A DNA stretch of 64,000 nt from Nitrospira sp. (GTDB lineage: Bacteria > Nitrospirota > Nitrospiria > Nitrospirales > Nitrospiraceae), in contig CP060501.1 in the NCBI GenBank assembly GCA_024760545.1, forward strand, positions 2,145,501-2,209,500. The letters are read 5' to 3'. A model generated the notes under the pieces. The model saw nothing but the letters and a program-made list of their open reading frames with translations. It had not been told where the DNA came from and made no database searches. Shown here one piece after another: positions 1 to 9,997 of this stretch. The position numbers and the translations under genes were made by a program. Every line of letters starts with the position of its first letter. Positions within the stretch are counted from its first letter, which is position 1.

Positions 1-309
1 TCCGAACGCGATGACGTCCGCGTGCTTGAGCGGAATGGTCTTGATGATTCTGAAAAACTCAATGTCTTTTGGATTCGCCCCGGGCCAGCCACCCTCGATA
101 AAATGAACGCCCAGATCATCCAATTTTTGCGCAATGCGGACCTTGTCGTCGGCTGAGAAACTGACGTCCTCCGCCTGGGCTCCGTCGCGCAAGGTGGTGT
201 CATAGATTTCCAGTAATGCTGTGTGATCCGCAGCCGGTTTTTGCTCAAAAATCGGCTGGTGCTCACGAGAAGCTCGGGGGAAGCGAGGCTGAGATGTTTT
301 TCGAGCCAT
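1..309 (-). CDS. cimA: Citramalate synthase, N-terminal part (cut by the window edge)
   Basis: This is the first 103 codons of an alpha-isopropylmalate/citramalate/homocitrate synthase family protein. The frame runs unbroken to base 1, so the rest lies outside the window. The start ATG is at 307-309. After a basic leader the protein reads [13 protein letters not shown], the acetyl-CoA-condensing barrel signature with its metal-binding Asp, followed by [13 protein letters not shown]. The EGGWPG wording is typical of the CimA branch, which condenses pyruvate and acetyl-CoA to citramalate for threonine-independent isoleucine synthesis. A 2-isopropylmalate synthase usually reads differently here. 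It is last in the aspartate-family operon, 117 bases after lysC, and I see no clear ribosome-binding site. leuC and leuD, which act on the product, lie at about 32-34 kb. Confidence 0.88.
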   Translation of the reverse strand, partial: MARKTSQPRFPRASREHQPIFEQKPAADHTALLEIYDTTLRDGAQAEDVSFSADDKVRIAQKLDDLGVHFIEGGWPGANPKDIEFFRIIKTIPLKHADVIAFG

Positions 310-426
310 GGGAAGAAAGGGTATCAGGTCGTCAGGTGGTCTGTCGAGACTGGAACGGATGAGTCTTCCGTGCCTCCCATCAGATAGAATCCTTACGACT
401 GTAAGCGCCCCATGACGACAAAAGAA

Positions 427-1644
427 CTATGCCGCATCGAGATCGAATGCCGAGTGGAGAGATCGCATAGCCAATTCGAGATACTTTTCATCGATGACAC
501 AAGAAATTTTGATCTCAGAGGTGCTGATCATCATAATGTTGATCCCTTCTCGAGAGAGGACCTCGAACATCTTGGCCGCAACCCCCGAGTGGGACCGCAT
601 CCCCACTCCGATGAGCGAGACTTTGGCGATTGTTTCGGTCACCGATACTGACTTGGCCTCAATGTCCTTCGCCACTGCCTGAATGATCGGCACAGCGTTC
701 TTCAGATCGGCACGCGGGACGGTAAAGGAGAGGTCCGTCATGGCTGCCTGGCTGATGTTCTGAATGATCATATCGACATTGATGTGGGCCTCCGCGACAG
801 GTCCAAAAATCCTGGCGGCAATCCCCGGTTTGTCCGGTACTCCAATGATCGTAATCTTCGCCTGATTGCGATCTCCGGTGACACCGGCGATAGCTGCCGC
901 TTCCATGTCCACATCTTCCTTCGTCACGAGCGTTCCCTTTCCTGCTTTGAAGCTGGAATTCACCTCGACCGGGACATTGAATTTGGCCGCGAACTCGACC
1001 GATCTCGTTTGGAGAACTTTTGCCCCGAGACTGGCCATTTCCAGCATTTCTTCGTAGGCGATCCTCTCGATCCGTCTCGCCGCAGGGACGATGTTGGGAT
1101 CCGCCGTGTAGACGCCATCCACATCGGTAAAGATAATACACCGGTCGGCTTTCAGAGCCGCTGCCAATGCGACCGCTGAGAGATCAGAACCCCCACGTCC
1201 GAGCGTCGTGACATCCGAGCGCTCATTGATCCCCTGGAATCCAGCCACAATGGGGATCACCCCTTGTTCCAGAGCCTCACGGATGCGATCTGCCGTCACG
1301 CGCGCGATCCGCGCCTTCGTATGTGCGCTATCGGTAATGATCCCGACCTGCCGACCGGTAAAGGACCGGGCATTGATGTCTCGTCCTCGTAATTCCATCG
1401 CCAACAGTGCGATGGTGACTCGTTCTCCCGTTGAAAGCAGCATGTCCAATTCGCGTTCATCGGGAGCGGCCGTCACCGCGTGTGCCAGCTTGATGAGTCG
1501 ATCTGTCTCACCGCTCATCGCGGAGAGCACGACCACGACTCGATTTCCATCCCGCTGTGTCTGAGCCACGCGGTCGGCGACACGATGGATTCGCTCAATC
1601 GTCCCGACCGAAGTCCCGCCGTATTTTTGGACGATCAGCGCCAC
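427..1644 (-). CDS. lysC: Aspartate kinase
   Basis: Phosphorylates L-aspartate, the first step towards lysine, threonine and methionine. The 405-residue protein opens with [10 protein letters not shown], the kinase signature with the catalytic Lys near residue 8. The amino-acid-kinase fold fills about residues 1-240. Two ACT domains follow (about 265-335 and 345-400), the usual site of feedback inhibition by lysine or threonine. Length and layout match monofunctional class enzymes of about 400-410 residues, with no fused homoserine dehydrogenase. The start is GTG at 1642-1644, six bases after the upstream apgM-like stop, so translation is probably coupled. It sits in an operon with hom, thrC and the apgM-like gene. 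Confidence 0.97.
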   Translation of the reverse strand: MALIVQKYGGTSVGTIERIHRVADRVAQTQRDGNRVVVVLSAMSGETDRLIKLAHAVTAAPDERELDMLLSTGERVTIALLAMELRGRDINARSFTGRQVGIITDSAHTKARIARVTADRIREALEQGVIPIVAGFQGINERSDVTTLGRGGSDLSAVALAAALKADRCIIFTDVDGVYTADPNIVPAARRIERIAYEEMLEMASLGAKVLQTRSVEFAAKFNVPVEVNSSFKAGKGTLVTKEDVDMEAAAIAGVTGDRNQAKITIIGVPDKPGIAARIFGPVAEAHINVDMIIQNISQAAMTDLSFTVPRADLKNAVPIIQAVAKDIEAKSVSVTETIAKVSLIGVGMRSHSGVAAKMFEVLSREGINIMMISTSEIKISCVIDEKYLELAMRSLHSAFDLDAA

Positions 1645-1649
1645 GGTCG

Positions 1650-2858
1650 TCAGTGCTTTACGAAGAACTTGTTTATAAACTTGGTGGCGTCGCGAGCAGG
1701 CATGTTTGCGGCAAACGCATCGGCTTCTGTGAAGCGGCGGCCGACGGCCTCCGAACCTTTTCCACCTCCCTCACCAAACGCATAAAACGCCTGATCTTCG
1801 GCTGCTGCAGCCTGATCGCACAGCACGAGGAACCGATAGGGGCCTTGACTGGCCAACCCTTCCACTAACGGAGCGACAAGGTTGCGATCGAAGTCTTCGA
1901 TCCCGCGAACTTTGGCCTTCATATCCGTACCATGTGTGATCTCATCCGTTAACTCGGCATGAACATAGACGAAATCCTTCTTGACGAACTCCTCCAGGGC
2001 CACCGTCGCCATGTTGCGGAGATCATCGACGGGCAGCCTATCGGGATCCACCGCGTCGAGACCGGCGCAAATCCCTACACCGCGATAGACATCACTCGTC
2101 GCCACAACCGTCCCTGAAATGCCATGCTTTTCGACCAAACTCGGCCACATGACGGCTCGTCCTTCACCCCACAACCAGACACAGTTGGCCGGTTTCTTCC
2201 CTGCTGCCATCCGTTCCTCATTCACGGGATGATCCCGCAAGATAAAATGCGCGGTGTCCATGAGCTTCCGCAGAATGTCTGCGCCGTCTCCCGTGGGCAA
2301 CGCATCGGCGAGAGATTGACCAAGTATGGTCTGCGGATCATTGCAGATGGCTCGCGGCTTTCCATTGACCCATACCATCAGATGACGATGCCCCGCGCCC
2401 GGATAGAACTGAATGGTTTCAGAACCGACTTGCTCGTTGAGAGCCTCGATCAATTCGCGAGCCTCCTCGGTCTCGATCAACCCGGCCGTGGCATCGTCCA
2501 TAATCACGTGCGGCCCTAATTTCTTGATTTCGACGCCTTTCCCACCCTCCGGCCGCAAGGTGACCATCGTACAGCGATACACCACATCGTGTTCTGTCAC
2601 GGACACGCCTAAACTCGCTGCTTCGAGCGGCCCCGGCCCTTGATAAAACTTTCGTGGATCGTACCCGAGAATCGCCGAACCGACCAAGCCGCTTCCATGT
2701 CGAATCCCCTCGGTAGATATCAGGAGCCGACCGAGTTCTCCGCTCTGCGCGAGTTGATCGAGATAGGGCGTCGCGGCCGCTTGCAGCGGTGTCCTCCCAC
2801 CCAGTTCCGAGTACGGACGGTCCGCCATCCCCCCGGCGTGCACGATCACATACTTCAT
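1650..2858 (-). CDS. ApgM-like alkaline-phosphatase-superfamily protein, probable homoserine kinase substitute
   Basis: A 402-residue relative of archaeal-type cofactor-independent phosphoglycerate mutase (ApgM). Family landmarks include [18 protein letters not shown] near the N-terminus, [20 protein letters not shown] near residue 70, and the late block [10 protein letters not shown]. It lies between thrC and lysC with no thrB in sight. ApgM-like proteins in this position are known from comparative genomics as predicted replacements for homoserine kinase, so I infer that role rather than glycolysis. Two metal-binding positions look altered: the usual N-terminal LDG reads AGG (Gly9) and a late Asp-His pair reads Asp-Gln (348-349). 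The ATG at 2858 is preferred; an in-frame GTG lies at 2867. The assignment as mutase or kinase is open. Confidence 0.8.
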   Translation of the reverse strand: MKYVIVHAGGMADRPYSELGGRTPLQAAATPYLDQLAQSGELGRLLISTEGIRHGSGLVGSAILGYDPRKFYQGPGPLEAASLGVSVTEHDVVYRCTMVTLRPEGGKGVEIKKLGPHVIMDDATAGLIETEEARELIEALNEQVGSETIQFYPGAGHRHLMVWVNGKPRAICNDPQTILGQSLADALPTGDGADILRKLMDTAHFILRDHPVNEERMAAGKKPANCVWLWGEGRAVMWPSLVEKHGISGTVVATSDVYRGVGICAGLDAVDPDRLPVDDLRNMATVALEEFVKKDFVYVHAELTDEITHGTDMKAKVRGIEDFDRNLVAPLVEGLASQGPYRFLVLCDQAAAAEDQAFYAFGEGGGKGSEAVGRRFTEADAFAANMPARDATKFINKFFVKH

Positions 2859-2874
2859 GAGATCCACACGCGTT

Positions 2875-3933
2875 TCAGACCTTCAACAGACGGGCAACGT
2901 CGTCGCGCGTCGCCTTGACAGTTTGTGGTTGCCTCGACACCCCGATTGCCGTGTCGGCATCCTTCAGACCATGCCCTGTAAGCGTACATACGACCGTCTC
3001 TCCTTCTCGCAGAACCTTGGCTCGATGCAGCTTCGCCACGCCGGCGACGGACGCGGCTGAGGCCGGTTCACAAAAGACCCCTTCGGTGGCCGCCACTGTT
3101 GTGTAGGCTTGGAGAATCTCTTCATCCGTCACCATATCGATCGCGCCGGCTGATTCCTCCACGGCCCTCAACGCCGAAGACCAGCTGGCGGGGTTACCGA
3201 TTCGTATCGCGGTCGCGACAGTTTGCGGTTGTTCGACGACTCTGCCCAACACAATCGGAGCAGCCCCAGCAGCTTGAAATCCCATCATGCGGGGCACTCT
3301 CATGGTCTGGTTCGCCGCGCGATATTCTTTGTACCCCTGCCAATAGGCCGTGATATTCCCGGCGTTCCCGACCGGGAGCACATGAACGGCCGGCGCATCG
3401 CCGAGTTGATCACAGACCTCAAAGGCGGCAGTCTTCTGACCCTCGATTCTGAACGGATTCACCGAGTTCACCAATTCGATATGCAGCGAGGCCGAAAAAT
3501 CCTTGACGAGGGCCAGGGCTTGATCAAAGTTGCCCTCGATCTGAATGACCGTCGCCTGATGCATCATCGCCTGGGACAGCTTGCCCATGGCGATCTTTCC
3601 GGCAGGAATCAATACGTACACGGATAACCCGGCTCGAGCCCCGTACGCCGCGGCCGAGGCGGACGTGTTACCGGTTGACGCGCATATGACGGCCCGAGCG
3701 CCGCCTTCCGCTGCCTTCGAGATGGCCAAGGTCATCCCGCGGTCTTTGAACGACCCGGTTGGGTTGACGCCCTCAAACTTTAGGTAGAGTTCGACTCCCG
3801 GTGCGATTGCCTTGGCCAATCTCGTGGCACGAATCAGAGGCGTGTTGCCCTCTCCGAGACTGATCACAGGGGTTTTTTCGGTCACGGGGAGGAACTTGCG
3901 ATACTCTTCAATGACTCCGCGCCAACGATTCAT
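2875..3933 (-). CDS. thrC: Threonine synthase
   Basis: PLP enzyme that converts O-phosphohomoserine to threonine and phosphate. The 352-residue protein shows [12 protein letters not shown] near residue 25 and GSFKDRGM near residue 60, where the Lys holds PLP. It also has the phosphate-binding loop [17 protein letters not shown] and, late, the tract TLTGHGLKD. The size matches the short bacterial class of about 350 residues. It starts four bases after the hom stop and is followed by the apgM-like gene, so the kinase step that makes its substrate should be encoded next door. The ATG at 3931-3933 is the start. Confidence 0.96.
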   Translation of the reverse strand: MNRWRGVIEEYRKFLPVTEKTPVISLGEGNTPLIRATRLAKAIAPGVELYLKFEGVNPTGSFKDRGMTLAISKAAEGGARAVICASTGNTSASAAAYGARAGLSVYVLIPAGKIAMGKLSQAMMHQATVIQIEGNFDQALALVKDFSASLHIELVNSVNPFRIEGQKTAAFEVCDQLGDAPAVHVLPVGNAGNITAYWQGYKEYRAANQTMRVPRMMGFQAAGAAPIVLGRVVEQPQTVATAIRIGNPASWSSALRAVEESAGAIDMVTDEEILQAYTTVAATEGVFCEPASAASVAGVAKLHRAKVLREGETVVCTLTGHGLKDADTAIGVSRQPQTVKATRDDVARLLKV

Positions 3934-3936
3934 CGG

Positions 3937-5250
3937 TCACTCGTCCTTGCCTTCGACACGAATGAGCGTCGTCGGTTCGGAGACGAACGCCTTTCGGTTG
4001 ATTTCACGGAGCGCGGTTTGCACATCACGCTCCTTTGCGGTATGCGTCTTGATGACAACCGGCACCGTTTGCCCTTCACGGCGTCCCTGTTGCATCATCG
4101 AGGATATACTGATCCCACAACGCCCCAACTCACCGGCGATCTGTGCCAATACGCCGGGTCGGTCCACAACGGTAAACCGCAGGTAATAGAGCGAACTGAT
4201 CTCTTCCATCGATTTCAGCCGAAGGGGTCGCCGTTGATCCTGCTGGAACGACGCGACCGGCACTCGACCAACGGCACCTTTGAGCAGATTCCGCCCGATT
4301 GCGATCACGTCACTCACGACGGCGCTCCCGGTCGGCATGGATCCAGCACCTCGTCCATACAGTACGACATCACCGACGGCATCACCGACCAGTTGGATTG
4401 CATTGTACACGTCTTCAACTTGAGCGATGGGCGAGTTGGAAGGGAGCATCGTGGGATGAACCCGAGCCTCAATTTCTCCGTCCACGAATTTCGCGATCCC
4501 CAGCAATTTGATCGTATACCCGAACTGTTTGGCGTACGCGATATCGGTCGGCGTGAGGTTCGTAATCCCTTCCGTATAAATGTCCTTAAAGTTGACCGGT
4601 GTTCCATAGGCGAGACTGACGAGAATGGCGAGCTTGTGCGCCGAATCGATCCCGGCGACATCAAACGTCGGGTCGGCCTCGGCATAACCGGCTCGTTGGG
4701 CATCTTGAAGGATCTCCTTGAAACTGTGCCCTTCATGGGTCATTTTCGACAAAATATAGTTGGAGGTTCCATTGATGATGCCGTAGATGGATTCGATCCT
4801 ATTGCCGGCGAGCCCCTCCGTCAACGCCCGAACGATAGGAATACCGCCGCCGACGCTGGCTTCAAACCCCACCTCCACATTCTTGCGTGTGGCGGCCGCA
4901 AAAATTTCCTCGCCGTGAAGGGCTAAGAGCGCTTTGTTCGCCGTGGCCACATGCTTCCCGGCGGCAATCGCATCCAGGATGACCCGCTTGGCCGTATCGT
5001 ATCCGCCGATGAGTTCGATCACGATATCGATATTGGGGTCAGAGAGGACTTGCCTGACATCGGTGGTCAATAGACCGGAGCCCAATGACACTCCGCGATC
5101 CTTCACAATATCCAGATCCGCCACGCGAACAAGTTCCACAGGCACACCGACGCGACGAGTGATGAGTGACGCATTGTTTAAGAGGATCCTGGCAACACCG
5201 GTACCAACCGTGCCGAACCCCACAATCCCGACTCCGATGCGCGACGTCAT
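3937..5250 (-). CDS. hom: Homoserine dehydrogenase
   Basis: NAD(P)-dependent reduction of aspartate semialdehyde to homoserine. The 437-residue protein begins with the Rossmann motif [13 protein letters not shown]. The middle carries the family block [15 protein letters not shown] and the catalytic tract [21 protein letters not shown]-terminal ACT domain starts near residue 355 ([18 protein letters not shown]), which usually mediates threonine feedback. The start ATG overlaps the stop of the upstream aminotransferase by four bases (ATGA), so the two are translationally coupled. thrC follows four bases downstream. Confidence 0.97.
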   Translation of the reverse strand: MTSRIGVGIVGFGTVGTGVARILLNNASLITRRVGVPVELVRVADLDIVKDRGVSLGSGLLTTDVRQVLSDPNIDIVIELIGGYDTAKRVILDAIAAGKHVATANKALLALHGEEIFAAATRKNVEVGFEASVGGGIPIVRALTEGLAGNRIESIYGIINGTSNYILSKMTHEGHSFKEILQDAQRAGYAEADPTFDVAGIDSAHKLAILVSLAYGTPVNFKDIYTEGITNLTPTDIAYAKQFGYTIKLLGIAKFVDGEIEARVHPTMLPSNSPIAQVEDVYNAIQLVGDAVGDVVLYGRGAGSMPTGSAVVSDVIAIGRNLLKGAVGRVPVASFQQDQRRPLRLKSMEEISSLYYLRFTVVDRPGVLAQIAGELGRCGISISSMMQQGRREGQTVPVVIKTHTAKERDVQTALREINRKAFVSEPTTLIRVEGKDE

Positions 5251-6443
5251 TCTTGGCCCCCATCGAGCTTGAGGGCTTTGCGGATTCCTCTGACGGCTTG
5301 CCTGGTACGATGTTCATTTTCCACCAGGCCGAATCGCACATATTCATCGCCGCCTTCGCCGAACCCGATCCCCGGCGAGACCGCCACTTTTGCCTCCTTG
5401 AGCAAGAGCTTTGAAAACTCCAACGATCCCATATGGCGATAGGGCAAGGGGATGCGCGCCCATACAAACATCGTTGCGAGTGGCTTCGCGACCTGCCAGC
5501 CGATCCGATTCAGCCCGCCGACCAGCACATCTCTCCGTTTCTGATACCGCAGAACCGTCTCCTTGACGCAGTCCTGAGGGCCATTCAACGCGATCACGCT
5601 GGCGATTTGAAGAGGCTGAAAAATGCCATAGTCGAGGTAGCTTTTGATTTTCGCCAAAGCTCCGACGACTTCTCGATTACCCACGCAAAACCCCACCCTC
5701 CAGCCCGGCATGTTGTAGGCCTTGGATAAGGTATAGAACTCCACCCCGCAGTCTTTCGCACCTGGGATCTGAAGAAAGCTCGGCGCCTTATAGCCGTCGA
5801 ACACGAGATCAGCATACGCCAGGTCATGGATGACGATGACGTTGTGCTCTTTGGCAAAGGTCACGATCTTCTTGAAAAACTCCAGATCCACGACTGCCGT
5901 GGTTGGATTATGCGGGAAATTGATGACGAGAATTTTTGGACGCGGAAAGGTCTGCCGATAGACGTGCGTCAGATCTTCGAAAAAGTCGCTGTCCTGGCGG
6001 AGTTCGATTCCACGGACCTCGCCGCCCGCAATGATAAAACTGTACATATGGATAGGATAGGTAGGGGTCGGAGTCAGGACCACATCGCCGGGACCAATCA
6101 TGGCCAGGGCAAGATGCGCGAGACCTTCTTTTGATCCAATGGTGACGATCGCTTCCGTATCCGGATCCAGATCGACATCATAATTTCGCTTGTACCATCC
6201 ACAAATGGCATGCCGCAGTTTCGTGATTCCGCGTGACGCCGAATAGCGATGATTCTTTCCTTTGCGCGCTGCCTCGATCATCTTTTCGACGATATGAGGC
6301 GGCGTCGGTTGATCCGGGTTGCCCATCCCAAAATCGATAATGTCCTCGCCGCGCTGTCGAGCCTCAAGCTTGAGGGATTGAACCTGCGCGAAGACATACG
6401 GCGGGAGTCGCTTGATTCGATAAAAACCGTCGCCCAACCCCAT
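5247..6443 (-). CDS. Class I PLP-dependent aminotransferase, AlaC-like
   Basis: A fold-type I aminotransferase of 398 residues. It shows [17 protein letters not shown] near residue 35, NFPHNPTT near residue 175, and the PLP lysine in [16 protein letters not shown] near residue 240. The wording is close to glutamate-pyruvate aminotransferase AlaC and to related aspartate or diaminopimelate aminotransferases, so the substrate cannot be fixed from sequence. As the first gene of the hom-thrC-lysC operon it probably works in aspartate- or alanine-family metabolism. The start ATG at 6443 has a good ribosome site, AAGGAA, six bases upstream. Its stop overlaps the hom start. Confidence 0.88.
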   Translation of the reverse strand: MGLGDGFYRIKRLPPYVFAQVQSLKLEARQRGEDIIDFGMGNPDQPTPPHIVEKMIEAARKGKNHRYSASRGITKLRHAICGWYKRNYDVDLDPDTEAIVTIGSKEGLAHLALAMIGPGDVVLTPTPTYPIHMYSFIIAGGEVRGIELRQDSDFFEDLTHVYRQTFPRPKILVINFPHNPTTAVVDLEFFKKIVTFAKEHNVIVIHDLAYADLVFDGYKAPSFLQIPGAKDCGVEFYTLSKAYNMPGWRVGFCVGNREVVGALAKIKSYLDYGIFQPLQIASVIALNGPQDCVKETVLRYQKRRDVLVGGLNRIGWQVAKPLATMFVWARIPLPYRHMGSLEFSKLLLKEAKVAVSPGIGFGEGGDEYVRFGLVENEHRTRQAVRGIRKALKLDGGQE

Positions 6444-6732
6444 GAACTTCCTTTGCCTGTTTTTAGATAATTCTCAACCGCCTCATCACAATGAACGAGT
6501 GAGGGGAGGAGAGAAGGGCCTATTTTAATGGAGGGCTCGGAACGAGTCAATTTGCCTCATGTTCTACGGACTTCCAAAATTGCCCTGTAGGTCTGCGCTT
6601 CTACGAATCCTAGACGCATCGAAAAACCCGTTCTTGCCCCCTCTCGTTCCTTTCTGTTACTAATACCGTTGGATTTTAAATGCTCGTCCGTCTCGCATCG
6701 CGGCTCTCAGCAGACTGGATGAAGGAAAGTGC
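6444..6732. promoter_or_regulatory. Divergent intergenic region between the hom operon and pdxJ
   Basis: These 289 bases separate two divergent transcription units and must contain both promoters. The best plus-strand candidate is TTGCCC at 6634-6639, then 18 bases, then TACTAA at 6658-6663, about 70 bases before the pdxJ start. This is a weak consensus match and is offered only as a guess. I see no riboswitch, tRNA or small gene here. Confidence 0.35.
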
Positions 6733-7446
6733 ATGGCTCGACTAGGCGTGAACATCGATCACGTGGCGACCTTAAGACAGGCACGCGGAGGAACCGATCC
6801 GGATCCGTTGGCAGCGGCGGTACTCGTCGAGCTGGCAGGAGCAGACGGCCTAGTCGTCCATCTGCGGGAAGACCGACGTCATATCCAAGACCGTGATCTT
6901 CAACTCCTTCGGGAAATAGTCCGCACAAAACTCGATCTTGAGATGGCCGCGGATGCGGAGATGGCAAAGATCGCACTGGCCATCAAGCCGGCTCTCGTGA
7001 CCTTAGTGCCCGAGAAACGACAAGAACTCACGACTGAAGGAGGCCTTGACGTTGCGGGACAGCGGGACCGAATCCAGGGCATTGTGACTCTTTTACATGA
7101 TGGCGGGATTCCGGTCAGCGTTTTTATCGAGCCTGATCTGAATCAAGTCAAGGCCGCGCACAAAATTGCGGCCGATTTCGTGGAATTGCACACGGGCCGA
7201 TACGCGAATGCCACACGTTCAAAAGAGGCCGATGCGGAATTCGAAGCTATCACCCATGCTGCGAAGCTGGCCTACAAGCTCGGAATCGGCGTCAACGCCG
7301 GGCATGGACTGAACTACCGCAATATCAAACGCCTGACACATATTCCCGAAATCGTTGAATACAACATCGGGCATAGTATCATCGCGCGCGCGGTCCTCGT
7401 CGGTCTCGAACAGGCCGTGAAAGAAATGAAGGCCTTGCTTAGTTAA
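6733..7446 (+). CDS. pdxJ: Pyridoxine 5'-phosphate synthase
   Basis: Condenses 1-deoxyxylulose 5-phosphate with 3-amino-2-oxopropyl phosphate to pyridoxine phosphate in the DXP-dependent vitamin B6 route. The 237-residue TIM barrel begins [17 protein letters not shown], the PdxJ signature. It continues with [13 protein letters not shown] and, near residue 190, [12 protein letters not shown]. Length is normal (about 235-245). A ribosome site AAGGAAAG precedes the ATG. It heads a run of plus-strand genes up to mutS, with a 51-base gap to nnr. Confidence 0.97.
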   Translation: MARLGVNIDHVATLRQARGGTDPDPLAAAVLVELAGADGLVVHLREDRRHIQDRDLQLLREIVRTKLDLEMAADAEMAKIALAIKPALVTLVPEKRQELTTEGGLDVAGQRDRIQGIVTLLHDGGIPVSVFIEPDLNQVKAAHKIAADFVELHTGRYANATRSKEADAEFEAITHAAKLAYKLGIGVNAGHGLNYRNIKRLTHIPEIVEYNIGHSIIARAVLVGLEQAVKEMKALLS

Positions 7447-7497
7447 TCCGATGTCGTCGGCCCACTGGGTCCGTCCGTTCACCACCCTCGGTTCCTC

Positions 7498-9084
7498 ATG
7501 ACCAAGATCATCACCGCTGCACAGATGCAGGAGCTCGACCACCGAACGATCTCAGAAGCTTACATCCCTGCGACCACATTGATGGAACGCGCCGGGTCGG
7601 GTGTCGTCTCCTGCCTTGAAGCACGGTTGGGACCCGTTCGCGGCAAGCATATCACCGTTATCTGCGGCAAAGGGAACAATGGCGGTGATGGATTCGTCGC
7701 GGCTCGACTACTCCGTCGGCGCCATGCGAACGTGCATGTTCTTGTCATGACACCCGTCTCCGAGCTGAGCCGCGATGCCGCCACCATGTATAGGCAATTC
7801 GTTCGCGTCGCAGGCAAGTCTCCTGTTCATGCCTATACGTCCAAAGCTCAGGCACAAGCGCTTTTTCAGGACAGCGACATCCTCGTTGATGCGCTTCTTG
7901 GGACAGGTCTTTCCTCTGCTGTAACAGGGCGCTATGCCGATGCCATTGATAGCATCAATGAGGCACATCGTCCCGTGGTGGCTGTTGACCTTCCATCCGG
8001 ACTCCATGCTGATACGGGGGCCATCCTCGGCCGGGCGGTTGGCGCTGCCCTCACCGTGACCTTCGGACTTCCGAAGCTCGGTCTCTATCAGAGCCATGGA
8101 ATCGACCTTTCCGGGGAGGTCATCATAGTCGATATCGGAATTCCACCAGCCTACATCGAGGCTGTGGGGAGCCGAACCATCTTGATCACAGAAAAAGAGG
8201 TACAGGCGTACCTCCCTCGACGACAACCATCGAGTCACAAAGGGACATTCGGCCATGCAGGCATCATAGCCGGGTCGGTCGGAAAGACCGGTGCGGCAGC
8301 TATGGCTGCACAAGCCGCTCTTCGCATCGGCGCCGGTTTGGTGACCGTCGCCACCCCTTCGAGTGTCAACGATGTCTTGGAAGCAAAGCTATTGGAAGCG
8401 ATGACCGTACCGATGCCCGAAACCAAGGCACGGACTTTTGCGCGGACTGCGTTGGAACGGCTCGTCTCGTTCATGACGGCCAGAACTGCCATCGCCATCG
8501 GGCCAGGACTCTCAACTCATCCTGAAACAGTTGAACTCGTCCAGGCCTTGACGAAACAGCTCGACCGACCCACCGTTCTGGACGCGGATGCACTGAATGC
8601 GTTGACTGGGCGTACCTCGCACCTGGCAGCCTGCAAGACACCGCCGATCATTACACCCCACCCCGGTGAAATGGCGCGACTGGAGGCAGACTCCACGACT
8701 CAGACCGTCAACAGCGATCGGATCGGTACCGCCACCCGCTTCGCACGAGAGCGGGGACTGTTCGTCGTCCTAAAAGGAGCACGGACGATTGTCGCGCGAC
8801 CTGATGGGACCGCTGCCATCTGTCCAACCGGCAACTCGGGCATGGCGACCGCAGGAACGGGCGATGTGTTGACCGGCATGATGGTCGGACTCCTGGCCCA
8901 AGGCCTGCCCTCATGGGAGGCTGCCTGTGCGGCGACCTACCTGCATGGAGCAGCCGGCGATTTGGCCGCGGCCAGCAAGGGGCAAGCGGGGATGATTGCG
9001 GGAGACGTGATCGAGCAGATCCCCTATGCCCTCAAGCTCATTCAGGAGGCTCCACCGATCCAATCCAGTTCGACCATGGAATGA
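7498..9084 (+). CDS. nnr: Bifunctional NAD(P)H-hydrate epimerase / ADP-dependent dehydratase
   Basis: Repairs damaged nicotinamide cofactors. The N-terminal YjeF_N domain (about 1-215) epimerises S- and R-NAD(P)HX and shows GKGNNGGDGFVAARLL near residue 60. The C-terminal ribokinase-like domain (about 225-515) dehydrates NAD(P)HX with ADP. It carries ITPHPGEMARL near residue 385 and the GTGDVLTGMM anion-hole motif near residue 450. At 528 residues the fusion is full length. No strong ribosome site precedes the ATG at 7498. The stop overlaps the ATG chosen for tsaE (ATGA), and a tsaE neighbour is common for this family. Confidence 0.96.
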   Translation: MTKIITAAQMQELDHRTISEAYIPATTLMERAGSGVVSCLEARLGPVRGKHITVICGKGNNGGDGFVAARLLRRRHANVHVLVMTPVSELSRDAATMYRQFVRVAGKSPVHAYTSKAQAQALFQDSDILVDALLGTGLSSAVTGRYADAIDSINEAHRPVVAVDLPSGLHADTGAILGRAVGAALTVTFGLPKLGLYQSHGIDLSGEVIIVDIGIPPAYIEAVGSRTILITEKEVQAYLPRRQPSSHKGTFGHAGIIAGSVGKTGAAAMAAQAALRIGAGLVTVATPSSVNDVLEAKLLEAMTVPMPETKARTFARTALERLVSFMTARTAIAIGPGLSTHPETVELVQALTKQLDRPTVLDADALNALTGRTSHLAACKTPPIITPHPGEMARLEADSTTQTVNSDRIGTATRFARERGLFVVLKGARTIVARPDGTAAICPTGNSGMATAGTGDVLTGMMVGLLAQGLPSWEAACAATYLHGAAGDLAAASKGQAGMIAGDVIEQIPYALKLIQEAPPIQSSSTME

Positions 9085-9656
9085 TCCTGTGTGACGGCCT
9101 ACCTATGGCTAGATCTGTTGGCTCCCTGGATCTCATCCTCTCGTCTGCTGGTGAGATGGAACGGTTGGGGTATACCATCGGTCAGCTGCTCCGTGGAGGA
9201 GAAACGTTTGCATTGATCGGCGAATTGGGTGCGGGCAAGACTGCATTGGTCCGCGGGATTGTCGCTGGACTCGGAGTACCTTCCGCCTCCGTGACAAGCC
9301 CGACTTTCGTCCTGGTGCACCAATACCAGGGACGGCTTCCGTTGATTCATATCGATCTCTATCGGTTGCGAACACCTGAGGAGACCGAATCGATGGGACT
9401 GTCGGATTACTTCACGGAGGAAGCGGTGACCGCCATTGAATGGGCCGATCGATTTCCTGGCTTACTTCCTGAGGACCGGCTCGAGGTGCGATTGACTCAC
9501 CGGACCCCTACCAGCAGAAAAGCGCAGCTGGAGGCGAGAGGATCACGATCTCGTTCACTCCTAGCCCGGATCAAGAAAGCGATCCCTCGGGTCCGGCGCT
9601 CGGCTCGATCAATCCAGACGAGCCTCGCTGTCAGCAGAAAGGCTTCGCAGCGATGA
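9081..9656 (+). CDS. tsaE: tRNA threonylcarbamoyladenosine biosynthesis ATPase TsaE
   Basis: Small P-loop ATPase that works with TsaB and TsaD to make t6A37 on ANN-decoding tRNAs. The Walker A motif [13 protein letters not shown] lies near residue 45. It is followed by the family blocks [12 protein letters not shown] and [12 protein letters not shown], and by the [16 protein letters not shown] motif. The first 130 residues or so are the normal protein. The last 50 (many Arg, Lys, Ser) are an extra basic tail with no recognisable domain. The ATG at 9081 overlaps the nnr stop; an ATG at 9105 is a possible alternative. Confidence 0.93.
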   Translation: MILCDGLPMARSVGSLDLILSSAGEMERLGYTIGQLLRGGETFALIGELGAGKTALVRGIVAGLGVPSASVTSPTFVLVHQYQGRLPLIHIDLYRLRTPEETESMGLSDYFTEEAVTAIEWADRFPGLLPEDRLEVRLTHRTPTSRKAQLEARGSRSRSLLARIKKAIPRVRRSARSIQTSLAVSRKASQR

Positions 9657-9997
9657 CACGACTGATTCTAGTCGGCATTCTCTTGCTCCTCTCGCTGGCC
9701 TTTTTTCTTCAAAACCAAGAGCAGGAAGTCACACTCCGCTATTTCTTTGGGTTGCTCGAAGCTTCGACTCCGATTTATAAGCCCATCATGGCCGGGTTCG
9801 TCGTCGGCCTGTTGGTCGCCGCCATCCTGCTCTTCCCTCCCTGGGTGCGAGGGCGAATCGAACTGCGACGGAAGACCAAGGCACTACAAGAAGCCGAGGT
9901 CGACTTGGAACGGCTCCGTCAATCGCTTGAGAAGATGTCCGGACGAACCCCGGCAACCGCACAGATAGACCCTTCCAGGAATCTCGACGATGAGTGA
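9653..9997 (+). CDS. LapA-domain (DUF1049) inner-membrane protein
   Basis: A 114-residue protein with two membrane helices (about 4-19 and 44-64) and between them the LapA-domain tract FLQNQEQEVTLRYFFG. A C-terminal coiled coil rich in Glu, Arg and Leu (about 70-105) should lie in the cytoplasm. E. coli LapA family members work with LapB in controlling LpxC and lipopolysaccharide synthesis, but no lapB is adjacent, so that function is only suggestive. The start ATG overlaps the tsaE stop, and its own stop overlaps the mutS start by eight bases. Confidence 0.85.
   Translation: MTRLILVGILLLLSLAFFLQNQEQEVTLRYFFGLLEASTPIYKPIMAGFVVGLLVAAILLFPPWVRGRIELRRKTKALQEAEVDLERLRQSLEKMSGRTPATAQIDPSRNLDDE

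Noticed and set aside
4018-4926. A 302-codon plus-strand frame antisense to hom
   Set aside because: It overlaps an unambiguous homoserine dehydrogenase gene and has no recognisable domain or ribosome site.
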